Below are positions 32,699 to 43,390 of a stretch of 64,000 bases of DNA, piece after piece; the stretch's first letter is position 1; each line of letters begins with the position of its first letter. The notes beneath the pieces were generated by a model that saw nothing but the letters and a program-made list of their open reading frames with translations, was not told where the DNA came from and did no database searches. The stretch spans positions 81,118-145,117 of the forward strand of contig JAEBUN010000061.1 in NCBI GenBank assembly GCA_023014365.1. Reading direction: 5' to 3'. The position numbers and the translations under genes were made by a program. Source of the DNA: Lepiota brunneoincarnata (taxonomy: Eukaryota; Basidiomycota; Agaricomycetes; Agaricales; Agaricaceae).

Positions 32699-33199
32699 TG
32701 CCAGAGAGCAGGATTCCATAGCTAATTGCACCGTTGAGCCAGGATCATCATCCAGACTTGCTGCCAAATCTCAAGCTATCACTTATCGGGCATGCACTCT
32801 GTGTTTTCGAAGCCCACTGGCAGCAAACATGGTGACCAAATATATACATACAGACCCCTGTGGGAGACCTTCTGTCATGATTTTGGGGTGGGAAGCAAGA
32901 TAAGGGGTCCTGTCGTGTGTTCAATCAGCCACTGGGATTCTATGTTGGGCGGTTCCAGCTGTGAGAAAGTCTAAAGAAGGACTTCGCCACGCCAGCTGGG
33001 GAACCACAAGGATGTGCTATCTCAAGTGAATACACCGACAGTATATTGCGTCATCAAACTAGTTATTTTCATCATGCCTTGTCCATCCCACCAGTCATTG
33101 GAGACTGCATGTCTGTATATTTAGGATTTATGCATGGGAAAGGTGAACCGTAGAGTACAAACAATAACTATAATAAGATGTACCGATGGGGTCCATGTA
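32699..33199. repeat. Array spacer, right flank of the Helitron
   Basis: The continuation of the spacer interrupted at 17941. It matches 15188-15780 and later spacers (35380-35890, 40733-41348). Two extra bases (AG) near 32707 distinguish it from the 15188 copy. It has no gene. Confidence 0.75.
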
Positions 33200-35211
33200 T
33201 CAATTACTGGCCGTGGTCGGCATTGGATCCCCTGATCCCAACGCATCTCTCGTCTGACGACGGGTGGGTCGAGGATTGTTCAACCCAGAGCTCGAAACAA
33301 CTTCCGCCGGGGTAGCCGTCTGATCGTGAGGCTGATCATGAGATTGTGGAAGTGAACCAGGTGTCTGGGGAGCAGATGCCAGTGTTGTCAGTGGCAATTG
33401 ATCTTCTTCCGTTGTTATACCCGCATCCCATAGTGCTTGGCGAATAGCGTTGCGGTTGTCAAAGCAAGTAAGCATAAACGACATGAGAGACATGATAGCG
33501 ATGATGGTTGCAAATATCTGAAGGTACGCTGCTAAATGTTCTGAATTCGAGCAACAATATATATTACACACCTGGCTGAATGACATGAAGGACGGCAGAG
33601 TTGGGTTCACGATGAGCATCGCCTGGATCCATGACATTGTCGGTTGCAGCACAAGGAATACAAATTTGAACACTGGCATGGATTCAAAGATATCCGGCCT
33701 ATCAAAGTTGTTGTCTCTCAGACCTTGTATTTTATGCCTAATAATCAAACAACTCACCAGTGGAAGAACATGCCACCCAATTTACCAGCCTAGAATATCA
33801 GAGGAATATTGACTTTAGTACTGTCAGCGTCGACAAATGACTCTTGTGCACGATACGCGTACTTGTTCTTGTATGCTGGATTAATGCGTAGGATGCGTCG
33901 AATTGGGCCCCTACAAGCAAAAGGGAGGACAAAAAACCACGACACCATGCCCAACCTCCAAAAGAGCATAAAAGGCTGAAGAGTAACTAACCCTTCTAAA
34001 CACAAAATAATTGCGAGCACGGTCAAGTCCAACAACCGGTAGGCTTCAAGACCAACCAGGGATGTCCACTGAGTCGAAGCGATGCAAGAACGAGGTGAAA
34101 TGAGCAGTAATTTCGAGATAAATGAGGCAGAGAAGATATTTTGGAAGACTTTAGAGTTGAGATTTAATGAGAACGATTTCAGACGATTTAGAATACAGGA
34201 GATGGGCAGTAAATTGACTGATCTCTAACTACACATTGTACAGACCTTCAATACGAAAAAATATGGATTTTTGATGAATATTTCGGAGCAGGAAGAAGAT
34301 AAAAGAAGCAATCTCAAAAGCAAAAGTAAAGTACAGTAAGACAACCTAAAACAAACACGAAACAGGGGTTAATTATATAGAGAATACAAGTACATTACCA
34401 TGACAGTGTGCAAGATGTAGAGAGGGATAAGAGAAGGAAATAGATTCATGGTACAACGAGACGAGACAGGAATGAAGAATTGAACATAAATTTCAAAACT
34501 GGAAGGTTGAAAAGAGGGAGGAATGGAGATCAATAGATACTTAGTCCAAGATACGGATGGGTAGCTCGACGACAGGCACTCCAAACGCCGTTAGCGATCC
34601 AGTTAATTAAAATCACAAGAGATTGATGAGAGGTTGCCGTTTTCATGGGCAACCGAACTCACAATCTCTACAAGGCCCAATTAAGATGACAGCTTCGGGT
34701 TTGCCATGAGTCTTGTTGCAAGCTGACTGCTTAAATTGTAGCCAGGTAGGCGCAAAGGAAATGATGGATAACAGGCCAATCAGCAGCGCAAAGCAGAGGC
34801 ACGAGATGATCATCAAAAACCATCTTTCGACTCGATTTGTGATAGCGCTGCTTATGGACGCCGGAAGTCATCCGGGTCGGAATAAAGCCTCCACAGAAAT
34901 AGCCCACAGATAGAAGCTTGCAGGCGAAGCGATGGTAATGATAAGAAACATCGCATCGTTCTTTGTGATGCCGAGTTCAAACAAAGAGATGAAGCCACAA
35001 GTGAAGAGAGATATGAGGTTGGCAAGATATGCGTATGCTGCGAATCGAATCTGGCCCGGAGTGAACAGAAGAGCGGTGGCTTTCCGAACACGTTAATCCT
35101 TGTATTGTAGATGTGTCGTTTGGAGTTCACCGGAGGCGGATTGAGGCAATAAATTTGAAACAGTGTATCGTTAGAGGCATTGGTGAGATTGATGTGGTAC
35201 GGGGTATCCAT
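33200..35211 (-). pseudogene. Multi-span membrane family, copy 2, interrupted
   Basis: The start ATG is at 35211 (MDTPYHINLTNASNDTLFQ). The C-terminal exons are at 33757-33200 (MPVFKFVFLVLQPTMSW...SLMSFMLTCFDNRNAIRQALWDAG). The middle is damaged: about 34060-34660 is foreign AT-rich DNA without family similarity, the transmembrane exons on either side are truncated (34035-33790, 34913-34700), and the exon with VLLFYLIWVVMRAQ is missing. It is not functional. Confidence 0.75.
34060..34660. other. AT-rich insertion inside copy 2
   Basis: This stretch has no counterpart in copies 1, 3 or 4. It contains no recognised gene, and I saw no clear terminal repeats or target duplication, so its nature is open. 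Confidence 0.4.
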
Positions 35212-35379
35212 AAGCAAGCGCCGTTGATGGTCGTGTGAAAGCGTGAACCGCTGATACGTTTGCCTCGTGGATGAGTGTTAATTACTATTCAATACTAATA
35301 GAAGAGTGCCAAACAGATGGGACAAGAATGATGAATATGTGTCATCGACGAGCAAATAACAATGATAATCTACTAAGTC

Positions 35380-35894
35380 CTTTCGAGGCTAGTGAACATG
35401 GTGACCAAAGGCAGACCTTGGTTGGGGACCGTTTTCAAGATTTTGGGGTGTTGTCCGACGGGAAGCAAGATAGGGGTTCCTGTCGTGTGTTCAATCAGCC
35501 ACTTGGGCTTCTATGCCGAACGGTCCCAGTTGTGAGATGGTCTAAGGGAGGACTTTCAGACCCAGGCCTTGGTCCAGATTACCTGTATTCTCTTCAGTTT
35601 GGACTTCGCTATGCCAACTGAAGAATCATGAGGGCGTGCCATACACACCATCTCAAGTGAATACACCAACAGTATATTGCGTCATCAAGCTGGTGATCCT
35701 CACCATGCCCCGTCAACCTCACCAGTCATCGGAGGATGCGTAACTATATATGTAGTATGGATGCTAGGATCGGGGATGATTGTGACCTGCACCCGTATGG
35801 GTATATCAAGTAATTATCCGTGGGAAGGGTAAGTCATGCAGTACAAAACGATAAGTGTAGCTGGTAATAAGATGTACCAATGGGTGTCCATGTT
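35380..35894. repeat. Array spacer between copies 2 and 3
   Basis: Shares long segments with 15290-15780, 32820-33199 and 40810-41348, e.g. GTTCCTGTCGTGTGTTCAAT near 35475. It has no gene. Confidence 0.7.
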
Positions 35895-37919
35895 TCAATT
35901 ACTGGCCGCGTTCGACGCCGGATCCCCTGATCCCAACGCATCTCTCGTCTGACGACGGGTGGGTTGAGGATTGTTCAACCCAGAGCTCGAGATAACTTCC
36001 GCCGGGGCAGTTGTCTGATCATGAGGCTGATCATGAGATTGGGGAAGTGGACCAGGTGTCTGAGGAGCAGATGCCGGTGTCGTCAGCGGTAATTGATCTT
36101 CTTCCGCTCTTATACCCGCATCCCATAGTGCCTTGCGAATAGCATTGCGGTTGTCAAAGCAAGTAAGCATAAATGACATGAGAGACATGATGGCGATGAT
36201 GGTTGCAAATATCTGAAGGTACACGGTTAAATGTTTTGGATCCGAGTAACGATATATATTACACACCTGGCCGAATGACATGAAAGACGGTAAAGTTGGG
36301 TTCACGGTGAGCATCGCCTGGACCCACGATATTGTCGGTTGCAGAACAAGGAATACAAATTTGAACACTGGCATGGATTCAAAGATATCCGGCCTATTAA
36401 AGTTGTTTTCTCTCGATCTTGTGTTTTATACCTAATAATCGAATAACTCACCAGCGCAAGAAGTCGCTCAATTTATCTGGTCTAGAAACATGGGGAGGTG
36501 TACACAAGACCCAACTAGTGAGCCAAACAATTTGAGGTATGTCGTTGTCGAGAACTGGAATAAATCCCATTACCATGGGGGCACCATTGAGAACAACCAA
36601 ATACACCACCAAGCTGTTCAATATGAATGAGAACACCATACATGATTAAGGTGAGGAAGTCGCTTACGCCCAGAGCCCTAACCCATTTCTATTGCACTGC
36701 GCCCGCATAACCACCCAAATTAGGTAAAAGAGAAGAACACGGACTTCACCCAATGATATGGGGCCAAAATAATCCAAAAAGGCACCAACTGCACAGAGAA
36801 ATGGTAATAATATTCTAGGTATTCTTTGAATATTGATAGAAGCCACCACTACAAGGAGGAAGGTGGCAGCATCGAGGGTAATGGAGACAACAAGGTTTAA
36901 TATACCAATCGCATCCTCCACTTGCGGCAAGCGAGATCTGGGACCAACCCAGGTTGGATTGTTGTTAGCGATCTGCATGGCGGCCAAGAAGGCACCCAAA
37001 GCACGGGAGGTAGAAAGTTTAGGACTGCGACTCAAGGATGCACGTGTCCAAACTAGAATATCAGAGGAATATTGACTGGTACCATCAGCGCTGACAAAGG
37101 ACTCTTGTGCACTATACACATACCTGTTCTCGTATGCTGGATGGATACATAGGAACCGTCGAATTGGGTTTCCACAGGCGAATGCGAGGATGAGAAACAA
37201 TGACGCCATGCTCAACCTCAAGGGGAAGGCAAAAGGCCAAAATAAGGCGAGAGATTCTTTCCTGCCATAAGTCTTGTTGCAAGCGGGTTGTTTAAACTGC
37301 AACCAAGTAGGCGAAGAGAGAACCATGGATAACAGGACAATCGCCAGTGCGAAGCAGAGGCATGAGATGATTATCAAAAACCATCTTTCGATCCGATTTG
37401 TGATAGCATTGGCTATAGACGCTGGAAGACGTCCGAGTCGGAATAAAGCCACCACGGAAACAGCCCAGAGATACAGGCTTGCGGGGGAAACGATGGCAAC
37501 GATAAGAAATATTGCATCATTCTTTGTGATGCCGAGCTTGAATAAGGAGACGAAACCGCAAGTGATGAGAGATATGAGGTTGGCAAGATATGCGTATGCT
37601 GCAAACCGAATCTGGCTAGGAGTGAATAGAAGAGCGGTAGCTTTCTGAGTGCATTAGTCTCTGTATTGTAGGCATGTCATCGACTTTCAAGCTCACTGAA
37701 TGTAGTGGCGGTGATATACACTATGTGCCTTTCATCAACTGCTGTATTGTGACCAGTGGGACTGGAGCACTCACGCGATATTTGCTGGCCTAAACCTGTG
37801 ACATCCGGATTGGGACATGGGCCGAAATCACAAGTGTCTGGAGGTGGATTGAGGCAATAGATTTGAAATAGTGTATCGTCGGAGGCATTGGTGAGATTGA
37901 TGTGGTAGGGTGTATCCAT
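35895..37919 (-). CDS. Multi-span membrane protein family, copy 3 (best copy)
   Basis: The best-preserved member. The start ATG is at 37919 and exon 1 ends at 37775 (DVTGLGQQISR) before GTGAGT. A short exon VYITATTFSELE follows, then a large exon (about 37610-36664) with at least six hydrophobic segments: GITKNDAIFLIVAIVSPAS, RWFLIIISCLCFALA, SLALFWPFAFPL, LNLVVSITLDAATFLLVVV, LPFLCAVGAFLDYF and VLLFYLIWVVMRAQ. Next come VFSFILNSLVVYLVVLN (36639-36448), FKFVFLVLQPTISWV (36374-36260) and IFATIIAIMSLMSFMLTC (about 36215). A hydrophilic tail with HDQPHDQ ends at 35895. I see an N-terminal extracellular NPPPDTCDFGPCPN segment with N-glycosylation-type NLT. Function and family are unknown, and no frameshift was noticed in the large exon. 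Confidence 0.7.
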
Positions 37920-38219
37920 GAATGGCGTCGTTGAAGGTCGTGCGAAGGCATGAACCATTGACGTGTGGATGAGCGCTAATCACTATTCAATATTAGTGGC
38001 CCTGTGGACTGCTCGGTTACAGCATGCATCTGAGGACCGTGCCTGCCATGCGGACATTTCGAGCATCCTGTACGGACTCGTGTATAGTGTTGGTCGTATT
38101 GAATATGCGCCTTCTGCATAGTGGTAGATCGAAAAATGAACTTGCCGCTGCTTGTAGTGGAGGATCCGTGCCCGATTTGATCCCACCCTTTAGTTAACTC
38201 AACCCAGTCACCACACGCA

Positions 38220-38470
38220 CGCGGCAACGATTCAAGCACTCAGGGCTCTAAAGGGCTCGACAATATAAACCATGAAATGGAGAGAAAACCAAGGGTTGGG
38301 GAGTGGGTCCATAAATAATAGACGGAGTCTGTAGGTCCAAGCATACCGCGGATCACTCCAAGCGGGCTTGTGCCTCTGGTAGACCCTGCTCCCGGTTGAC
38401 GGCCTGCTCTAGAGGAGGGCTTGAAATCGTGATGGCAAAGCATCTGTATACTACAATCCGGTAAAAGAAC
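38220..38470. repeat. Upstream segment of copy 3, shared with 42690-42950
   Basis: Both places carry ATGAAATGGAGAGAAAACC followed by matching DNA (TAATAGACGGAGTC, GCTCCCGGTT). It marks the left-hand limit of the repeat unit. Beyond it the sequences diverge into the Zn2Cys6 gene and the histidine kinase gene respectively. Confidence 0.65.
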
Positions 38471-38677
38471 GCCTATCGTGGTTTGTTATGTCCCTTTTGG
38501 TGCTACAGTTGCTGGCGGCTCTGTGTGACCATCCTTACAGCACCATCCTTTCCATTCGTTTCCATACTCGGAACGTTGAAGACCCTGGCGACCAATCGGG
38601 ACTCCTCCCATAGTCCCCCACGTCGTGAGTCCAACTCCTCAACCATCGATACCCTGCCTGCACCAGTCCCACGGCGT

Positions 38678-40022
38678 ATGGCCATTCCTATCTCTTTTCT
38701 GTGCAATTCAGAAGATGAACCCGTTGCTAGGCATTCACCTGTAGTCTCCCGAGGGACACAACTGCCCCTTCTCTCGCTCACTTTGCCAGACGTTGAAAAG
38801 GCCGGTCCTCTTAGCTTGCCCCCTCTTCGTCTGTCTGCTTTGGTCCCTGCGCCCAAGCCTGTAATACCAGACCCCCCTCGTAAGTCGTGTTTTCTCAAAC
38901 TTTTTGACAGGCCGTCGCCGACTTTCTTGATTCTTCCAGTTTGGAACCCTGCTGCTCTTAAGGGAAGACAGAAAGAGGTGACGTTCGCGCCTCCTCGATC
39001 TCCGCTGTTCCTGGCAGGGTCTCTTTCGCCTAGCCAGACACCTTTGCCAGGGCCTTCGGTATCGCAGGACTCAACTACCCGACCTTTCACGCGATCTTCG
39101 TTTCTGGGCTCGGACAATGTGCCGACCTCTCCACGGCGCCCAACGCCTCAGGTCCCTCCGCCGCCTTCGGTTCCTCCAGAAATTCCACGGGAGCCGTCGC
39201 CCCAGGCTGGACCCTCTCAAACACAACGCGTTATGCCACCCAAGAAGGGATCAAACACCCGCGCCAAGAAGCACATCCCTGGCCCTCGCGTTCGTCGTTC
39301 CGAGGCCGAGCTCATTCGAGACTATGGGTTCGTTCATCCAGTACCCCTTCTCAGCACCGACTTCCCGGCGCTCTTGGCTGCAAGCCGCCTCCCGGTGAGT
39401 CTAAACTTTTCTCTTGGTCGATTTATTCGCTGATTATTTTCTAGACACAACCCCCTCCTACAAAATGCACTTCTTGTGCAACCCGCAAGCTGGAGTGCAA
39501 GCGGCTCAGCCAGCTGAAAAAATGCAAGAGCTGCGACCAGAACAATTATCCTTGTTCAGACGCAGACCACCCCCAAGTTACAGCAGGGCTCGCTAATGCT
39601 CTGGTTTCAACCTCCATGATTAGCAAACATCGTGAGTTCTTAGCTCTCTCATATCGTGTTTCTTTGATCTCATTTTTCTTTATTCAGGTATTGCAGCCTT
39701 TGCTCAGCTGGCGGAGGTCAGCCTAGCGACTGTTGCGGCTACTCGACTGGCCTATGAAACAGCCGTTTTCCAGCATCGCCGGGTAATCTACCAGTTTGTG
39801 CAGCAAATGCAGGGAGCTCGAGAAGCACTTCAAGGTAATGATGCAGGTTTCGTTGACATGGGGTTGGCCACCTCCCTTGACGATGTTCACGCCTTTTTTG
39901 ACTTTGCTTCTCATTTCCCTGACATTCCCACTGACGAGGAGTTCGAGGAACTGAAGCGGCATTTGTATGTTGCTTTCCCTCTCACACAAAATCCTGGCGC
40001 AGTTCTCGACGACCTGAACTAG
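38678..40022 (+). CDS. Zn(II)2Cys6-type protein
   Basis: Three exons, 38678-39394, 39445-39631 and 39688-40022, join in frame to 412 residues. The first ATG in the open frame was chosen; MPPKKGSNTR at about 39234 is an alternative start. The N-terminal half is Pro/Ser-rich and disordered. Exon 2 holds CTSCATRKLEC...CKSCDQNNYPC, with spacing CX2CX6CX8CX2CX6C, matching the fungal binuclear zinc cluster that binds DNA as a transcription factor. No fungal-specific middle homology region follows. Exon 3 is helical (FAQLAEVSLATVAATRLAYE...), possibly a dimerisation segment. Both introns have GT..AG ends. It sits between two pieces of the multi-span gene array, in the opposite orientation, so it may have been inserted there. 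Confidence 0.75.
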
Positions 40023-40404
40023 CCCTCCCATTTCAGTTTCTTGAGTGTAGCATACTTTGTTTTGCCCGTGTATACCTCGAAAAAAACGATTGTCTTGAAC
40101 TGCGCAAACTTGTAAGCTAGAAGCAAATGGACTGCTCCTGCCCCTGAGCATTTTTAGTTACCTGTTGGCTTAAGCCTAACGTCCAGTCTGAATATTGATA
40201 CAGGCCATCTGTGGCGAGCAACCGCTATTCTCATCCACATGTCACTTTTACCTTTGCTTGGATAAACCATCCTTTGGTTCATCTCCCTACTTATTGTGAT
40301 GACCTCTTTTGTAAAGAGTCTGCAGGTGGCCAATGCTCACCGCAGTCTTATGTATTTAACTAGACAGGAGACTGGACGTACGTGTTTAATCAGAGGAAGA
40401 TTGA

Positions 40405-40735
40405 TCTTGTTGACAGCAACCAGGTAGGCGAAGAGAGAACCACGGATAGCAGGACGATCGACAATCGACAGTGCGAAGCAGAGGCATGAGATAGTTATCA
40501 GCGAACATCTTTCGACTCGGTTTGTGATGCCACCGGCTACAGGTGCCGGGAGGCGCCCGAGTCAGCACAAAGCCACCATGGAAACAGCCCAAAGATACAG
40601 GCTTGCGGGAGAAAGGATGGCAATGATCAGAAATACCGTGTCGTTCCTTGTGACGCCGAGTTCGAATGAGGAGATGAAACCGCAAGTGATGAGAGATATG
40701 AGGTTGACAAAATATAGGTATGGTGCAGTGTCTAA
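40405..40735 (-). pseudogene. Fragment of multi-span membrane gene
   Basis: About 330 bp match the middle of the family's large exon in copy 3 (37300-37615), with degenerate sequence and no start or end. It shows the array once extended through the Zn2Cys6 region. Confidence 0.75.
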
Positions 40736-41348
40736 CCAGGATCATCATGCAGACTCGCCGCAGAACCCCAAACCATCACCTATCAGGTATGTGCTCTGCT
40801 TTCCGAAGTCCAGTGAACATGGTGACCAAATACAGACCTTAGTTAGAGACCCCTATCAATATTTTTGGGGTGTTGTCCGATGGGAAAGCAAGATAAGGGG
40901 TCCTGTCGTGTGTTCAATCAGCCACTTGGGCTTCTATGCCGAACGGTTCCAGCTGTGAGAAAGCCGAAAGAAGGACTTCCAGAACCAGGCCTTGGTTCAG
41001 ACTACTTGTATTCTCTTCAGTTTGGACTTCGCTATGTCAGCTGGGGAATCATGAGGGTGCACATACTACCTTCAGTGAATGCGCCGACAGTATATTGCGT
41101 CATCAAGCTCATCATTTTCATCATGCCCTGTCCGCCTCACCAATCATCGGCGAATGCATAACTGTGTATTTAGTATGGATGTTTGTTAGGCGCTATTATA
41201 ATAATCATGGTGAACTTGTCTGCCTGTACGGAATCGGGGATGATTGCGACACGCACCCGTGTGGGTATATCCAGCATATATGCATGGGAAAGGTGAGACA
41301 GAGAGTACAAAGCGATCAGTGTAGCTGGTAATAGGGTGTGCCCGTGTA
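40736..41348. repeat. Array spacer upstream of copy 4
   Basis: Matches the spacers at 15200, 32700 and 35380, including GGTCCTGTCGTGTGTTCAAT at about 40900. It has no gene. Confidence 0.7.
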
Positions 41349-42353
41349 TCAACTGCTGGCCGTGTTCGACACCGGACCTTCTGGTCCCAACGCATCTCTC
41401 GTCTGACGACGGGTGGGTCGAGGATTGTTCAACCCAGAGCTCGAAACAACTTCCGCCCGGGCAGTCGTCTGATCGTGAGACTGATCGTGAGGTTGGGGAG
41501 GAAGTGGACCAGGTGTCTGGGGAACGGGTGCTGGTGCAGCAGCTGCCACCGCAAGGCATAATGTGGTGGGGTCGATGATAACGGAGACGACGGGGTCTAA
41601 TATACCAATCGCACCCTCCACTTGCGGCAAGGAAGATTCGGAGCTGAGCCGGGTTGGATTATTGTTGGTGATCTGCAGGGCAACCAACAAGGCACCCAAG
41701 GCATGGGAGGTGAAAAGTTTAGGGCTACGACTCAAGGATGCACGTGTCCAAACTAGAATATCAGAGGAATATTGACTATAGTGCCATCGGCGTTGACAAA
41801 TGACTCTTGTTCACCGTACAGATACTTGTTTTCGTATGCTGGATGAATGCGTAAGAACCGTCGAATTGGCTTTCCGCAAGCAAATGTGAGGACAAGAAAC
41901 AAATGACGCCGCGCCCAACCTCAAGGAGAAAGCAGCAGGCCAGAACAAGGCGAGGGCTCCACCGGTGCCATAAGACTTGTTTCAAGCGGGTTGTTTAAAC
42001 TGCAGCGGGGGCGGGCGAGGAGAGAACCATAAACAGTAGGACAATCGACCGTGCGAAGTAGAGGCATGGTTATCAGAAATTATCTTTCGGCTCGGTTTGT
42101 GATGCCGAGCAGTGGCTTTCCGAACGGATTAAACCTTGCATTGTTAAATGTGTCGTTTGGAGCCCACCGAAAATAGTGGCAGTGATTATACACTCCACGA
42201 GATATTCGCTGGCCTCGGCCCGTGACATCCGGATTAGGACATGGATCGAAACAGGTCGTCTGGAGGTGGAATGACGCAATAGATTGGGAACAGTGTATCA
42301 TTAAAGGCATTGGTGAGATTTCTGTGGGTTAGGGTGTATGATTGTATCCATGA
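41349..42353 (-). pseudogene. Multi-span membrane family, copy 4, deleted
   Basis: The C-terminal tail (HDQSHDQ...SSGLNNPRPTRRQ) is fused directly to LGALLVALQITNNNP...IGILDPVVS. This shows an internal deletion of the exons encoding the later membrane spans. Upstream pieces at 41776-42353 are short and frameshifted (RNLTNAFNDTLFPIYC is the start exon). It is a pseudogene. Confidence 0.75.
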
Positions 42354-42689
42354 ATGGTGTCGTTGAGGGTCGTACGAAGGCATGCACCATTGGCGCGTTT
42401 GCCTCGTGGATGAGCACCAATCACTCATAATGTTGGTGGCCTGCGGACTGCTCGGCCGCAGCATGCATCTGAGGACCTTGCCTGACGTGCGGGTGGTTCG
42501 AGCATCCTGTATGGACTAGTAAATAGTTTTGGTCGTATTCAATATGCGCCTCTTCTGAAAAATGAACTTGCAATATTCTCACGTTGCTTCGATACCCGTT
42601 GTGGAGACTCCCTAACCCGATCCGATCCCACCTTCAGTTAAGTAACCACGCGCACGTAACAACGGCTCAAGCGATCTCAGGGCTTGACT

Positions 42690-43390
42690 ACCAAGCGTTG
42701 GACAATAGTAACAATGAAATGGAGAGAAAACCGAGGGTTGAGGAGTGGGTCCGTGAATAATAGACGGAGTCCGTAGGCCCAAGCACAGCGCAGCGGCGTT
42801 GACAGGACGACTGCTTGCTGATCACTCCGCGCGGGGTTGGTGCTCTCTGGCAGGAGAAGCAATATGCCATAGCCTGCTCCCGGTTAGCGATCTGCTTGAG
42901 AGGAGGGTTTGAATTGGTGGTGCCAAGCACCACCCTGTTCGCTCATATGTATACTCGGAACGACATATGGAGCAGGAGTGGAATTCGAGAGCTCCTGTAC
43001 ACACTGTCCTCCTGGCCTGGGTTGTAACCGCTGATCCAGCGATTGTCCAGACTTGGGGACCGGATCATAGGTTGTCGTCTGTCCAGTCCACTCTGCTGTT
43101 GAACGTTCCGAGTCTTTGCAGCCCTCGCATACGTTGATTTCTGATGTCATCAGATGGGAAGCAGGAAGAGGGGCTCCGTCGTGTTCAATCAATGAGGGTG
43201 CTTCCCCGTGCCGGGGGAAATTCCCATCGTGGGAAGGTCCAAAGAGAGATTCCTGACCCTTCAGATAAGTTGCGACTCTGCCAAGTATGAATGTGCTTTT
43301 TGCTTAGTTGTTCAGTGGTTGTCTTGTCTGCCCAGTACAGAGTTTGCCAGCCATCGAGGGTTGTGCAACTTACACGAGTTCGCACTGGTC
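42690..43390. other. Intergenic, partly repeated
   Basis: 42690-42950 repeats 38220-38470. The rest, up to the kinase start, shows no gene and probably includes the kinase promoter and 5' leader. No clear TATA box was picked out. Confidence 0.4.
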
